Part shown: in pieces, positions 17,272 to 24,638 of the stretch | How the letters are laid out: every line of letters starts with the position of its first letter | Numbering within the stretch: position 1 is the first letter of the stretch | Assembly: GCF_022458895.1 (NCBI RefSeq) | Contig: NZ_JAINFL010000001.1 | Coordinates: 1,116,001 to 1,180,000, forward strand | Direction of reading: 5' to 3' | DNA length: 64,000 nt | Origin: Roseihalotalea indica | GTDB taxonomy: Bacteria > Bacteroidota > Bacteroidia > Cytophagales > Cyclobacteriaceae | Made by a program: the position numbers and the translations under genes | Notes under the pieces: model-generated | What the model was told of the DNA's origin: nothing | The model's database searches: none | What the model saw: the letters and a program-made list of their open reading frames with translations, nothing else

Positions 17272-18510
17272 ATGGACACCTGGCTGGACATAGCGCCCGA
17301 AAGTGACTTTAGCATTCACAACCAACCTTACGGGATTTTCTCAACCGCTTCGCGTCGTCCCCGGGTGGGGGTAGCCATTGGCGACCAAATCATTGATCTG
17401 GCGGCAGTGGCGATGCGAGGGTATTTTCAACGCTCAGGAGTAAACCCCGAAGTGCTGGAGCAAAGCTCGCTCAATGATTTTATTAGCTTGGGAAAACCAG
17501 TTTGGAAAGCTGTGCGAAAAAATCTTACGGATTGGCTCACGCAGCCTGACTCTCCACTACAGCATCTAAGGAAAGAGTGCTTTGTACCTCAGTCCGAAGC
17601 GAAAATGCACCTGCCGCTGGAAATTGGTGACTACACCGATTTTTACGCCAGCGAAGCCCATGCGACTAATGTGGGCACTATGTTTCGGGGAAAGGAAAAT
17701 GCCCTGATGCCCAACTGGAAACACCTGCCCATTGCCTACCACGGCCGATCTTCATCCATCGTAGTTTCCGGCACCGATATTCATCGTCCGAAAGGGCAAA
17801 CCATGCCGAAAGGAGCCACGCAGCCGATATTTGGCCCGAGTCAGGCGCTGGACTTTGAACTGGAAATGGCGGCGGTGATTGGTCGAGATACTGAACTTGG
17901 GACATCCATTTCACCCACAGAAGCAGATGATCATGTTTTTGGATTGGTGCTGTTTAACGATTGGTCGGCCCGGGATATTCAGCGGTGGGAGTACGTGCCA
18001 TTGGGACCTTTCCTGGGAAAGAATTTTGCTTCTTCTATTTCACCCTGGGTAGTACCATTGGAGGCTTTAGAGTCGTTTCGAGTGGCCGGACCGGAGCAGC
18101 AACCGGAGCCCTTGCCTTACCTGCAATCAAGCGGTCTTCGGAATTATGATATTCAACTGGAAGTAGCGCTTCAACCGGAAGGCGGAGAGGCTAGTATGAT
18201 CAGTAAAACTAATTTTCAAAATATGTACTGGAGCATTGGTCAGATGCTGACTCACCATACGGTGAATGGCTGCAACTTGCGGGTGGGCGATCTGCTGGCT
18301 TCAGGCACAATTAGCGGTAATTCATCCGACAGCTACGGCAGTTTGCTAGAACTAAGTTGGAACGGCGAGCGACCCATAGAATTACCCAATGCGGTAACTC
18401 GCACCTTTGTGGAAGATAGAGATACCGTAATCCTGCGCGGATATGCCGAAAAAGAGGGCGTACGGGTAGGATTCGGAGAAGTACGAACGAAAATTTTACC
18501 AAGCCTATGA
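17272..18510 (+). CDS. fahA: fumarylacetoacetase
   Basis: Hydrolyses fumarylacetoacetate to fumarate and acetoacetate, the last step of tyrosine catabolism. The 412-aa protein has the short N-terminal SH3-like domain and the C-terminal catalytic domain. It shows DFYASEAHATNVGTMFRG, LPIAYHGRSSSIVVSGT, the metal-binding DFELEMAAVIG and LFNDWSARDIQRWEYVPLGPFLGKNF. These are the family's metal and substrate segments, all intact. It is 2 bases after the dehydrogenase and overlaps the next gene by 4 bases. Maleylacetoacetate isomerase, needed just before it, is not encoded in this window. Confidence 0.96.
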   Translation: MDTWLDIAPESDFSIHNQPYGIFSTASRRPRVGVAIGDQIIDLAAVAMRGYFQRSGVNPEVLEQSSLNDFISLGKPVWKAVRKNLTDWLTQPDSPLQHLRKECFVPQSEAKMHLPLEIGDYTDFYASEAHATNVGTMFRGKENALMPNWKHLPIAYHGRSSSIVVSGTDIHRPKGQTMPKGATQPIFGPSQALDFELEMAAVIGRDTELGTSISPTEADDHVFGLVLFNDWSARDIQRWEYVPLGPFLGKNFASSISPWVVPLEALESFRVAGPEQQPEPLPYLQSSGLRNYDIQLEVALQPEGGEASMISKTNFQNMYWSIGQMLTHHTVNGCNLRVGDLLASGTISGNSSDSYGSLLELSWNGERPIELPNAVTRTFVEDRDTVILRGYAEKEGVRVGFGEVRTKILPSL

Positions 18511-19409
18511 AAGTGATCCGACCCGACGAAGTAAGTGCGCGGGATTTTTATGGTTATATGACCGATGCAGTGGTGCCCCGGCCTATCGCCTTTGTGAGTT
18601 CTATGAGTGCGAGTGGAAAGGTGAACCTGAGTCCGTTTAGCTTTTTCAACGCAGTCAGTTCCCAACCTCCTATGATGATTTTTTCGCCCGTGAACAGCAT
18701 GCGGGACGGAAGCACCAAGAATACCTTGGACAACGTACACGAGCACCCGGAAGTGGTCATCAATATCGTAAACTACGCGCTGGTTCAGCAGATGTCGTTA
18801 ACCAGTACTGCTTATGAGAAAGGAGTTAACGAGTTCGTAAAATCCGGACTGACCGAAGTACCGTCGGAGATGGTGAAGCCGCCTCGGGTGGGTGAGTCGC
18901 CGGTGGCGTTTGAGTGTAGTGTGCGGCAGGTGTTGCCGTTAGGAAAGGGCGGCGGCGCCGGAAACCTGGTGATTTGTGAAGTGCTGCTGGTGCACGTAAA
19001 CGAAGACGTGTTGGGCGACAACGGTCGTATTGACCCGAATTGCCTGGACGCTATTGGCCGGATGGGAGGTAGTTTGTATTGCCGGGCTCACGGTGAGGCG
19101 GTATTTGACATGCCTCGTCCCGGTCAGCATCTGGGAGTAGGAGTGGATCAGCTACCCGAAGCTATTCGGATGAGCACAGTACTCTCCGGAAGCGATCTGG
19201 CTCAGTTAGCCAGCGTTTCGTGTATACCCGATAAAACGATTACCCAGCAACATGCCGATGATGCCACCATTCAGGCGGCCTTACTTCGCTACGAGCAGGA
19301 CGTAGAACGCTCGCCGGAAATTATGCACTGGGCTGCGAAGAATCTGCTAACGGAAGGAGAAACAGAGAAGGCCTGGGCAGCACTGTTAAGCGTTCCCTTA
19401 GAGCAATGA
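18507..19409 (+). CDS. flavin reductase-like (FMN-binding split-barrel) protein
   Basis: A 300-aa protein whose first 200 residues match the flavin reductase-like domain: VVPRPIAFVSSMSASGKVNLSPFSFFNAVSSQPPMMIFS is the FMN-binding start, and SPVAFECSVRQVLPLGKGGG and ICEVLLVHV follow. The C-terminal 100 residues are helical and of unknown role. Its start overlaps the fahA stop (ATGA), so it belongs to the tyrosine operon. It may act on a side intermediate or supply reduced flavin; function is unproven. Members of this family commonly ride in aromatic-degradation operons. Confidence 0.85.
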   Translation: MKVIRPDEVSARDFYGYMTDAVVPRPIAFVSSMSASGKVNLSPFSFFNAVSSQPPMMIFSPVNSMRDGSTKNTLDNVHEHPEVVINIVNYALVQQMSLTSTAYEKGVNEFVKSGLTEVPSEMVKPPRVGESPVAFECSVRQVLPLGKGGGAGNLVICEVLLVHVNEDVLGDNGRIDPNCLDAIGRMGGSLYCRAHGEAVFDMPRPGQHLGVGVDQLPEAIRMSTVLSGSDLAQLASVSCIPDKTITQQHADDATIQAALLRYEQDVERSPEIMHWAAKNLLTEGETEKAWAALLSVPLEQ

Positions 19410-19439
19410 ACGGTGAACAATGTAATACCTAACAATTAA
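19405..19439. repeat. heptad-periodic spacer before phhA
   Basis: Five 7-base units in register start inside the stop region of the flavin reductase gene (AATGAAC, then GGTGAAC, AATGTAA and two weaker units) and reach 5 bases before the phhA ATG. The first word is the same as in the arrays at 14229 and 23172. Confidence 0.6.
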
Positions 19440-19443
19440 TATC

Positions 19444-20190
19444 ATGCGACAAGAATATAATAACTACACTCCGGAAGATTTCAAGGTTTGGAAACTGCTA
19501 TACGAACGGCAGATCGTCAACCTACCCCAGGCCGCTTCCCAAGCCTACCTGGATGGACTAAAGAAAATCCATTTTACCGCTGATAAGATTCCCAACTTTG
19601 ATGAAACCAACAAAGAACTGCTCCAACTCACGGGTTGGCAGATCCACGTAGTGCCCGGCCTGATTGATGATGATAAATTCTTTCAGCTACTGGCAAACCG
19701 AAAATTCCCGTCTTCCACCTGGTTGCGACAACTCAGCCAACTGGATTACCTGGAAGAACCGGACATGTTTCACGATGTCTTCGGCCACGTACCGGTACTG
19801 ACCAATCAATCCTTCGTGGATTACTTGCAGGAGCTTAGTAAGATTGCGCTTCGGTACATCGACAACCCCTGGGCTATTCACCTTATTTCGCGGATTTACT
19901 GGTTTACGGTGGAGTTTGGTTTGATCAGGGAAAACGGAAATGTGCGCATCTACGGTGCCGGTATTTTGTCCTCTGCCGGAGAGACCAAGTACAGCCTAAG
20001 CGATGAAGCTACGCATTACCCGTATGATGTGGCCCATATCATGGGAACAGCTTACCGGAAAGATGTCTTCCAGAAGCAGTATTTTGTGGTTGATTCCTAC
20101 GAACAGCTATTCCATTCCACCGATCAGATCGAGGAGTATTTACAGTCACATGCCGACAAACCCGAAGCAGATTTTGCAGCAAGTGTGTAG
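19444..20190 (+). CDS. phhA: phenylalanine 4-monooxygenase
   Basis: Pterin-dependent iron enzyme hydroxylating phenylalanine to tyrosine, feeding the pathway encoded upstream. The 248-aa product is the usual bacterial catalytic domain without an ACT regulatory domain. The iron ligands are His110 and His115 in EPDMFHDVFGHVP and Glu157 in WFTVEFGLI. No pterin-4a-carbinolamine dehydratase gene is adjacent, so the cofactor must be recycled by an enzyme encoded elsewhere. It is probably the last catabolic gene of the run. Confidence 0.95.
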   Translation: MRQEYNNYTPEDFKVWKLLYERQIVNLPQAASQAYLDGLKKIHFTADKIPNFDETNKELLQLTGWQIHVVPGLIDDDKFFQLLANRKFPSSTWLRQLSQLDYLEEPDMFHDVFGHVPVLTNQSFVDYLQELSKIALRYIDNPWAIHLISRIYWFTVEFGLIRENGNVRIYGAGILSSAGETKYSLSDEATHYPYDVAHIMGTAYRKDVFQKQYFVVDSYEQLFHSTDQIEEYLQSHADKPEADFAASV

Positions 20191-20207
20191 GAATTAATTC
20201 AATATTA

Positions 20208-20504
20208 TTGTTTTTTATTAATCCAAATGACTCATTTAGTTTGAGTAGAAAGAAAGGGACTAGAACTAGTTGGCTTTTATTTTTGATATCAATATTGTTG
20301 ATATCGACTGGTAGTGTTATGCTGATTTATGATATAGGTCATATCGGTAGGCACGCTTTGACACAACAGGTTTCAGCTATCGGTGGTGCTTATGTCATTC
20401 TCATTGGAATTATACTCTTGTTCGTCAGTTATTGCAGTTTATCACCTTTTAGTAAGACAAGAGAATTCTTTGAAGGACGCAAAAGAACAAAAAATAGAAA
20501 GTAG
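20208..20504 (+). CDS. small two-segment membrane protein, hypothetical
   Basis: An open frame of 98 codons beginning at a TTG, as no in-frame ATG precedes the membrane part. It has two hydrophobic segments (about residues 23-42 and 59-77) and a basic, lysine/arginine-rich tail (FFEGRKRTKNRK). This positive-inside pattern looks like a genuine small inner-membrane protein. The ribosome binding site is poor and I do not recognise a family. Base use is more AT-rich than the genes on either side. Confidence 0.45.
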   Translation: MFFINPNDSFSLSRKKGTRTSWLLFLISILLISTGSVMLIYDIGHIGRHALTQQVSAIGGAYVILIGIILLFVSYCSLSPFSKTREFFEGRKRTKNRK

Positions 20505-20606
20505 GCAGTCTGTTAGTGATCTTACTGTCTCTGTTAACTATTTCCTTTTCAATTTTTCCGTTTATCCGCAAATCTTTTCTTCTTTGTGGCTTGATTCTAC
20601 AAACTT

Positions 20607-21194
20607 ATGAGTGTTGCAGTCATTAAGTACAATGCGGGAAATATCTATTCGGTCATCTATGCCCTACAGCGGTTGGGTATTGAGCCGTTGCTCACAGATG
20701 TGCCCGAAGAAATCCAGCAAGCCGATAAAGTGATCTTTCCCGGCCAGGGAGAAGCCAGCTCAGCCATGCACTATCTACGCGATAAGGGGTTAGACGAAGT
20801 TATTAAAAACCTCACCCAGCCCGTGCTTGGCATTTGCGTAGGACTACAGTTACTTTGCCGCCATTCGGAAGAAGGCAACGCCGACTGTCTGGGAGTATTT
20901 GATGTGGATGTCAAACGTTTTCCGCCCGACCGCAAAGTACCCCACATGGGCTGGAATGATGTACAAGTAACCGGCGGAGTCATCTGCGAAGGCTTGCGCC
21001 CGGATGCCTATCTGTACTACGTCCACAGCTACTACGCTGAACTGAGCGAAAATACGACGGCCACCAACGAATACATCTTGCCCTACAGCGTAGCTCTGGA
21101 GAAAGATAACTTCTACGCCATCCAACCCCACCTGGAGAAAAGCGGCAAAGACGGAGAGTTTATCCTGAAGAACTTTCTGGAGCTTCCTTCCTAG
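20607..21194 (+). CDS. hisH: imidazole glycerol phosphate synthase, glutaminase subunit
   Basis: Releases ammonia from glutamine and channels it to HisF in histidine synthesis. The 195-aa protein is a class I amidotransferase with FPGQGEA (oxyanion region), the nucleophile Cys77 in LGICVGLQLL, and the His175/Glu177 pair in IQPHLEKSG near the C-terminus. The usual FHPEKS is changed to PHLEKS, but the catalytic residues are kept. It is separated from hisA and hisF by a gene on the opposite strand. Confidence 0.93.
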   Translation: MSVAVIKYNAGNIYSVIYALQRLGIEPLLTDVPEEIQQADKVIFPGQGEASSAMHYLRDKGLDEVIKNLTQPVLGICVGLQLLCRHSEEGNADCLGVFDVDVKRFPPDRKVPHMGWNDVQVTGGVICEGLRPDAYLYYVHSYYAELSENTTATNEYILPYSVALEKDNFYAIQPHLEKSGKDGEFILKNFLELPS

Positions 21195-21199
21195 TATTC

Positions 21200-22285
21200 T
21201 CACTTCGGCATATAACGATCAATACGCTCCCGCCAGTCGGGTTGGTTGATGATTTTGAGTAAGGGAATGTTTAGGCGAGTGGCATTATCATTACGCACCG
21301 GGAAAGCCATCGCATAGCGTTGGGGTAGTACTTCAGCATTGGCTACCTGCACGGCAAGGTTACTATTCTCATTTAACCAGTAGCGCAGGGTGGGGGTATT
21401 GTGCACGAAGATATTGATCTCCTGATCGGCTACATCCTTTAGTCCTTCTTCTACCGAATCGTAGGATTCAAAGGTTACGTTTTGATGCTTCAGATACTTT
21501 CCGAAGGGTGAATCGGCTACGGCACCTACCTGCTTTTTCCGTAGCCCATCAGGTACCTTTACGGATTGAGCGGTGCCGCCACCCACGACCGAAACCAGGG
21601 CGGCTGTTAAACTGGCCGTGACTGCCATCGCAATCAGCATCCAGAGCAAAGCCACGGCTCGTCCCCAGAAAGTAACGGGGGCTTTGTCGCCGTAGCCAAT
21701 AGTCGTCATGGTGACCCCGGCCCACCAGAACCCGGAGCCAATGCCCTGCACTGGGTTGCGTTCGCCGCCGAAGTTGTCCTCATTTGTTTTGCGCTCTAAG
21801 AACCACATGATCGTACCGACGATCAGCAGCAGTACAGAAAGCATAACTACAATGCGGAGGAATCGCATGGTAAACAAGCCTTTGACAATGCTACTGAGGC
21901 TTTGCGTCTGCGCAGTGGCAATGCCCAGCATGGAGGTATGATAGATATGCGAAAATTGCACCGGTGCTTCGGCACTGACGGGCAGTAGTAAGACCGCATC
22001 CAGCGAGCCACTAGTGATCAGGTCAGTCGCCTGATCCTGCCGGATCTCCTGAAACTGATACACAATGTCCAGCGAATCCACCAGGTCCTGCCATAGTTCT
22101 ACACTGACGCCTTCCCACTCGTCATCGCTGTTCTTCATCATAAAGGGCGGAAACTCATAGACCCCCACCTGCCATTCACCTACCACGGTAGAGTCTTCCG
22201 TTCTGGGTTGTGCAGACAAGCCGTAGGACACAAACACACTTAAACAACCGAGCAAAACGCTCCGAAGTACTAAAAATCTCATCAA
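21200..22285 (-). CDS. bacterial ionotropic glutamate receptor-type potassium channel (GluR0-like)
   Basis: Ligand-gated channel: a periplasmic solute-binding domain split by a two-helix pore. The 361-aa protein has a signal peptide (residues 1-25), the first lobe of a family-3 binding protein (GEWQVGVYEFPPFM, WEGVSVELWQDL, to about 130) and a transmembrane helix at about 143-163. A pore helix leads to the potassium selectivity filter TTIGYGD at 194-200, a second helix spans about 208-235, and the second binding lobe runs to the end. This is the inverted-potassium-channel layout of GluR0. The ligand is unknown, probably an amino acid. It is convergent with hisH (5 bases apart) and divergent from hisA. 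Confidence 0.88.
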   Translation of the reverse strand: MMRFLVLRSVLLGCLSVFVSYGLSAQPRTEDSTVVGEWQVGVYEFPPFMMKNSDDEWEGVSVELWQDLVDSLDIVYQFQEIRQDQATDLITSGSLDAVLLLPVSAEAPVQFSHIYHTSMLGIATAQTQSLSSIVKGLFTMRFLRIVVMLSVLLLIVGTIMWFLERKTNEDNFGGERNPVQGIGSGFWWAGVTMTTIGYGDKAPVTFWGRAVALLWMLIAMAVTASLTAALVSVVGGGTAQSVKVPDGLRKKQVGAVADSPFGKYLKHQNVTFESYDSVEEGLKDVADQEINIFVHNTPTLRYWLNENSNLAVQVANAEVLPQRYAMAFPVRNDNATRLNIPLLKIINQPDWRERIDRYMPK

Positions 22286-22407
22286 TCCAATACATTTAAA
22301 AAGTTAACCAACTACTACCCTAACCATAATCCCCTCATTTTGATTTACCTAATCCTTCCTCCCTGCACCAAGCACCCCGCTCCAACCCCATCTATCCTTC
22401 AATAATT

Positions 22408-22439
22408 CACTCAATCACTCCATCACTCATTCATTTCTT
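22408..22439. repeat. octamer-periodic array upstream of hisA
   Basis: Four 8-base units in register: CACTCAAT, CACTCCAT, CACTCATT and the weaker CATTTCTT. They end directly before the candidate -7 box of hisA. The layout resembles the 7-base arrays nearby but with an 8-base period. Confidence 0.6.
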
Positions 22440-22440
22440 C

Positions 22441-22448
22441 TACCTTTG
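22441..22448 (+). promoter_or_regulatory. candidate -7 box (TACCTTTG) of hisA
   Basis: TACCTTTG matches the Bacteroidota consensus TAnnTTTG and ends 5 bases before the hisA ATG. If it is used, the mRNA would be almost leaderless. The upstream -33 position falls inside the octamer array and shows no clear TTG. Confidence 0.45.
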
Positions 22449-22453
22449 CCCTC

Positions 22454-23170
22454 ATGGAAATTATCCCCGCTATTGATATCATCAACGGTAAGTGCGTCCG
22501 GCTCACCCAGGGCGACTACCAGCAGAAAAAAGAATACAATCAATCACCCCTTGAGGTAGCCCAGCAACTGGAAGCGCATGGTGTCCGTCGTTTACACTTG
22601 GTGGATTTAGACGGTGCTAAGCAGAAACAGGTGGTGAACCTCCCCATACTGGAAGCCATTGCCTCGCAAACTCAACTGCATGTTGACTTTGGGGGAGGAG
22701 TACAATCTGATGAAGACTTGCAGCGCGTATTCAACGCCGGTGCCAGACAGGTAACCGGGGGCAGTATCGCCGTTCGCCAGTCCGAAACCTTCTTGCGTTG
22801 GCTCAAGCAGCACGGCAGCGATAAGATCATTCTGGGCGCCGATGCCAAAGACCGGAAGATCGCCGTACATGGCTGGCAGGAGCAAACCGAATGGGATGTG
22901 CTGGAGTTCATTGACCATTACCACACCCAGGGGATTCAGTACGCCATCTGCACCGATGTGGCTAAAGACGGACTGCTGCAAGGCCCTTCATTGGAACTGT
23001 ACCAGGATATTCTCCAAAAGATACCCAACTTCAAACTCATCGCCAGTGGCGGAGTGACTACCGTCAATGACCTTCGTGAACTACAAACTGCCGGACTCTA
23101 CGGAGTGATCATCGGAAAAGCCCTGCTGGAAGGACGCATCAAGCTGCCTGAACTGGAAGAATTCTTATGA
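22454..23170 (+). CDS. hisA: ProFAR isomerase (phosphoribosylformimino-AICAR-P isomerase)
   Basis: TIM-barrel isomerase, fourth step of histidine synthesis. The 238-aa protein has MEIIPAIDIINGKCVRLTQGDY (catalytic Asp of AID at the barrel start), HLVDLDGA, VDFGGGVQSDEDL, the second catalytic Asp in ICTDVAKDGLLQGP, and IASGGVTTVNDL plus GVIIGKALLEG as phosphate-binding ends. All family features are intact. It is followed by hisF after a long repeat-filled gap of 147 bases. Confidence 0.96.
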   Translation: MEIIPAIDIINGKCVRLTQGDYQQKKEYNQSPLEVAQQLEAHGVRRLHLVDLDGAKQKQVVNLPILEAIASQTQLHVDFGGGVQSDEDLQRVFNAGARQVTGGSIAVRQSETFLRWLKQHGSDKIILGADAKDRKIAVHGWQEQTEWDVLEFIDHYHTQGIQYAICTDVAKDGLLQGPSLELYQDILQKIPNFKLIASGGVTTVNDLRELQTAGLYGVIIGKALLEGRIKLPELEEFL

Positions 23171-23171
23171 C

Positions 23172-23245
23172 AATGAACAGTGAGCAATTAGCAATGAACA
23201 ATTAATAGTGTACAATGCGTATTCAATAAGGAATAATATAAATTT
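23172..23245. repeat. degenerate heptamer array after hisA (left arm)
   Basis: About ten 7-base units start right after the hisA stop. The first are AATGAAC, AGTGAGC, AATTAGC and again AATGAAC; they then decay. The same words in reverse complement occur in the right arm just upstream of hisF, so the gap as a whole is an imperfect long inverted repeat. Confidence 0.7.
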
Positions 23246-23308
23246 GCACATTGCACATTGCACATTGCACATTGCACATTGCACATTGCACATTGCACAT
23301 TGCTAATT
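23246..23308. repeat. (GCACATT)8 perfect tandem heptamer plus variant unit before hisF
   Basis: Eight identical copies of GCACATT occupy 23246-23301, then one variant GCTAATT to 23308. The reverse complement is AATGTGC, the word also seen near the four-helix-bundle gene. The array ends 9 bases before the hisF ATG, so copy number could change the spacing and structure of the hisF leader. Confidence 0.95.
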
Positions 23309-23317
23309 GAAAAAGAT

Positions 23318-24076
23318 ATGCTTACCAAACGCATCATACCCTGCCTGGACGTGAAAGACGGGCGCACCGTGAAGGGAATAAACTTCGTGCAGCTACGCGA
23401 CGCCGGCGACCCGGTAGAGCTAGCCAAGATCTACGCCGAAGAAGGAGCCGACGAACTGGTCTTCCTGGACATTACCGCAACGGTGGAGAAGCGCAAGACG
23501 CTGATTGAGCTGGTTACCCACGTGGCCCAGCAGGTGAATATACCCTTTACCGTAGGCGGAGGCATCAGTACCAAAGAGGATGTAGAGGCATTGCTGTATG
23601 CCGGAGCCGATAAAGTATCGATCAACTCAGCCGCGGTGCGACGTCCCGAACTGATCAACGAACTTTCGGCTAACTACGGCAGCCAGTGCATTGTGGTGGC
23701 GATTGATACACGCTACGTGGATGGCAAGCACATAGTACACACCCACGGCGGGCGCACCCCTACCGATAAAGAAACCTTTGCCTGGGCTCGGGAGATGCAG
23801 GAGCGTGGGGCCGGAGAGATTCTGCTTACCTCTATGGACCACGATGGCACCAAGCAGGGCTTTGCCAACGAACTGATCGCTCGCATGTCGGCGGAGCTCT
23901 CTATTCCGATCATTGCCTCCGGTGGGGCGGGTACCAAGGAGCACTTCTACGATACCTTCATAGAAGGGAATGCTGATGCGGCCTTGGCTGCGAGCATCTT
24001 CCACTTCCGTGAGATTCCCATTCCCGAGCTCAAGCAGTATCTACAGGAGAAAAACATCCCCATGCGCATGGCGTAG
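23318..24076 (+). CDS. hisF: imidazole glycerol phosphate synthase, cyclase subunit
   Basis: TIM-barrel enzyme that, with HisH, forms imidazole glycerol phosphate and AICAR. I start at the ATG at 23318 ([20 protein letters not shown]). The frame is open further upstream, but only because the tandem heptamer reads through as a [11 protein letters not shown] repeat, which is not protein-like. The 252-aa product has both catalytic aspartates, in IPCLDVKDG and in [12 protein letters not shown], plus [14 protein letters not shown] and [12 protein letters not shown]. The length is standard. Confidence 0.96.
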   Translation: MLTKRIIPCLDVKDGRTVKGINFVQLRDAGDPVELAKIYAEEGADELVFLDITATVEKRKTLIELVTHVAQQVNIPFTVGGGISTKEDVEALLYAGADKVSINSAAVRRPELINELSANYGSQCIVVAIDTRYVDGKHIVHTHGGRTPTDKETFAWAREMQERGAGEILLTSMDHDGTKQGFANELIARMSAELSIPIIASGGAGTKEHFYDTFIEGNADAALAASIFHFREIPIPELKQYLQEKNIPMRMA

Positions 24077-24115
24077 CATTGAAGCATTTGTGAGAAGGAA
24101 AGAAGTGTTGTAATT

Positions 24116-24192
24116 TTCAACCTTCAACCTTCAACCTTCAACCTTCAACCTTCAACCTTCAACCTTCAACCGCTTACCATTCACCATTACTT
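24116..24192. repeat. (TTCAACC)8 perfect tandem heptamer plus variants before hisE
   Basis: Eight identical copies of TTCAACC fill 24116-24171 and three in-register variants (GCTTACC, ATTCACC, ATTACTT) continue to 24192, four bases from the hisE ATG. The perfect part is a likely hot spot for slipped-strand copy-number change. Confidence 0.95.
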
Positions 24193-24196
24193 CAAC

Positions 24197-24502
24197 ATGA
24201 TAAAGAATTTAGATTTCCTTCAACAACTTACCAAAGTAATACAGGAGCGGCATCAACTGGCCGATAGCTCGGAAGAGACGCTTGACTCCTATGTGGCCCG
24301 CCTGTTTCGTAAAGGCATTAACAAGGTGGCGCAAAAGGTGGGTGAAGAAGCCGTAGAAGTGGTGATTGAAGCCAAAGACGATAATGACGACCTTTTCAAA
24401 AGCGAAGCCGCCGATCTGCTCTTCCACCTCATGATCCTGCTGGAAGCCAAAGGTATGACCCTGCAAGAGGTGATTGAAGTGCTGGAAGAACGTCATAAGT
24501 AG
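24197..24502 (+). CDS. hisE: phosphoribosyl-ATP diphosphatase, stand-alone
   Basis: Hydrolyses phosphoribosyl-ATP to phosphoribosyl-AMP, second step of histidine synthesis. The 101-aa all-alpha MazG-like protein has the metal-binding KVGEEAVEVVIEAKDDNDD (about residues 48-66) and EAADLLFHLMILL. In many bacteria this is the C-terminal half of a HisI-HisE fusion. Here it stands alone, and no cyclohydrolase (hisI) frame is found between hisF and hisE or elsewhere in the window. hisG, hisD, hisC and hisB are also outside. Confidence 0.92.
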   Translation: MIKNLDFLQQLTKVIQERHQLADSSEETLDSYVARLFRKGINKVAQKVGEEAVEVVIEAKDDNDDLFKSEAADLLFHLMILLEAKGMTLQEVIEVLEERHK

Positions 24503-24638
24503 GCATCCTCCTCAGTTACTTAATTAAGGAAAGGATTGACTTTTATTGGGGCAGACTTCTGGTGGAAGAGCTGCGTTAAGACCGCTGTTTGAGGTTACCC
24601 CCACCTTATATCTTACCTGAAAAACACCCGTTTGCCTC

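Noticed and set aside
23258..23317. N-terminal extension of HisF reading through the GCACATT repeat
   Set aside because: The open frame exists only because the heptamer lacks stops; the [11 protein letters not shown] repeat is not found at the start of HisF proteins, and the ATG at 23318 gives the standard N-terminus.
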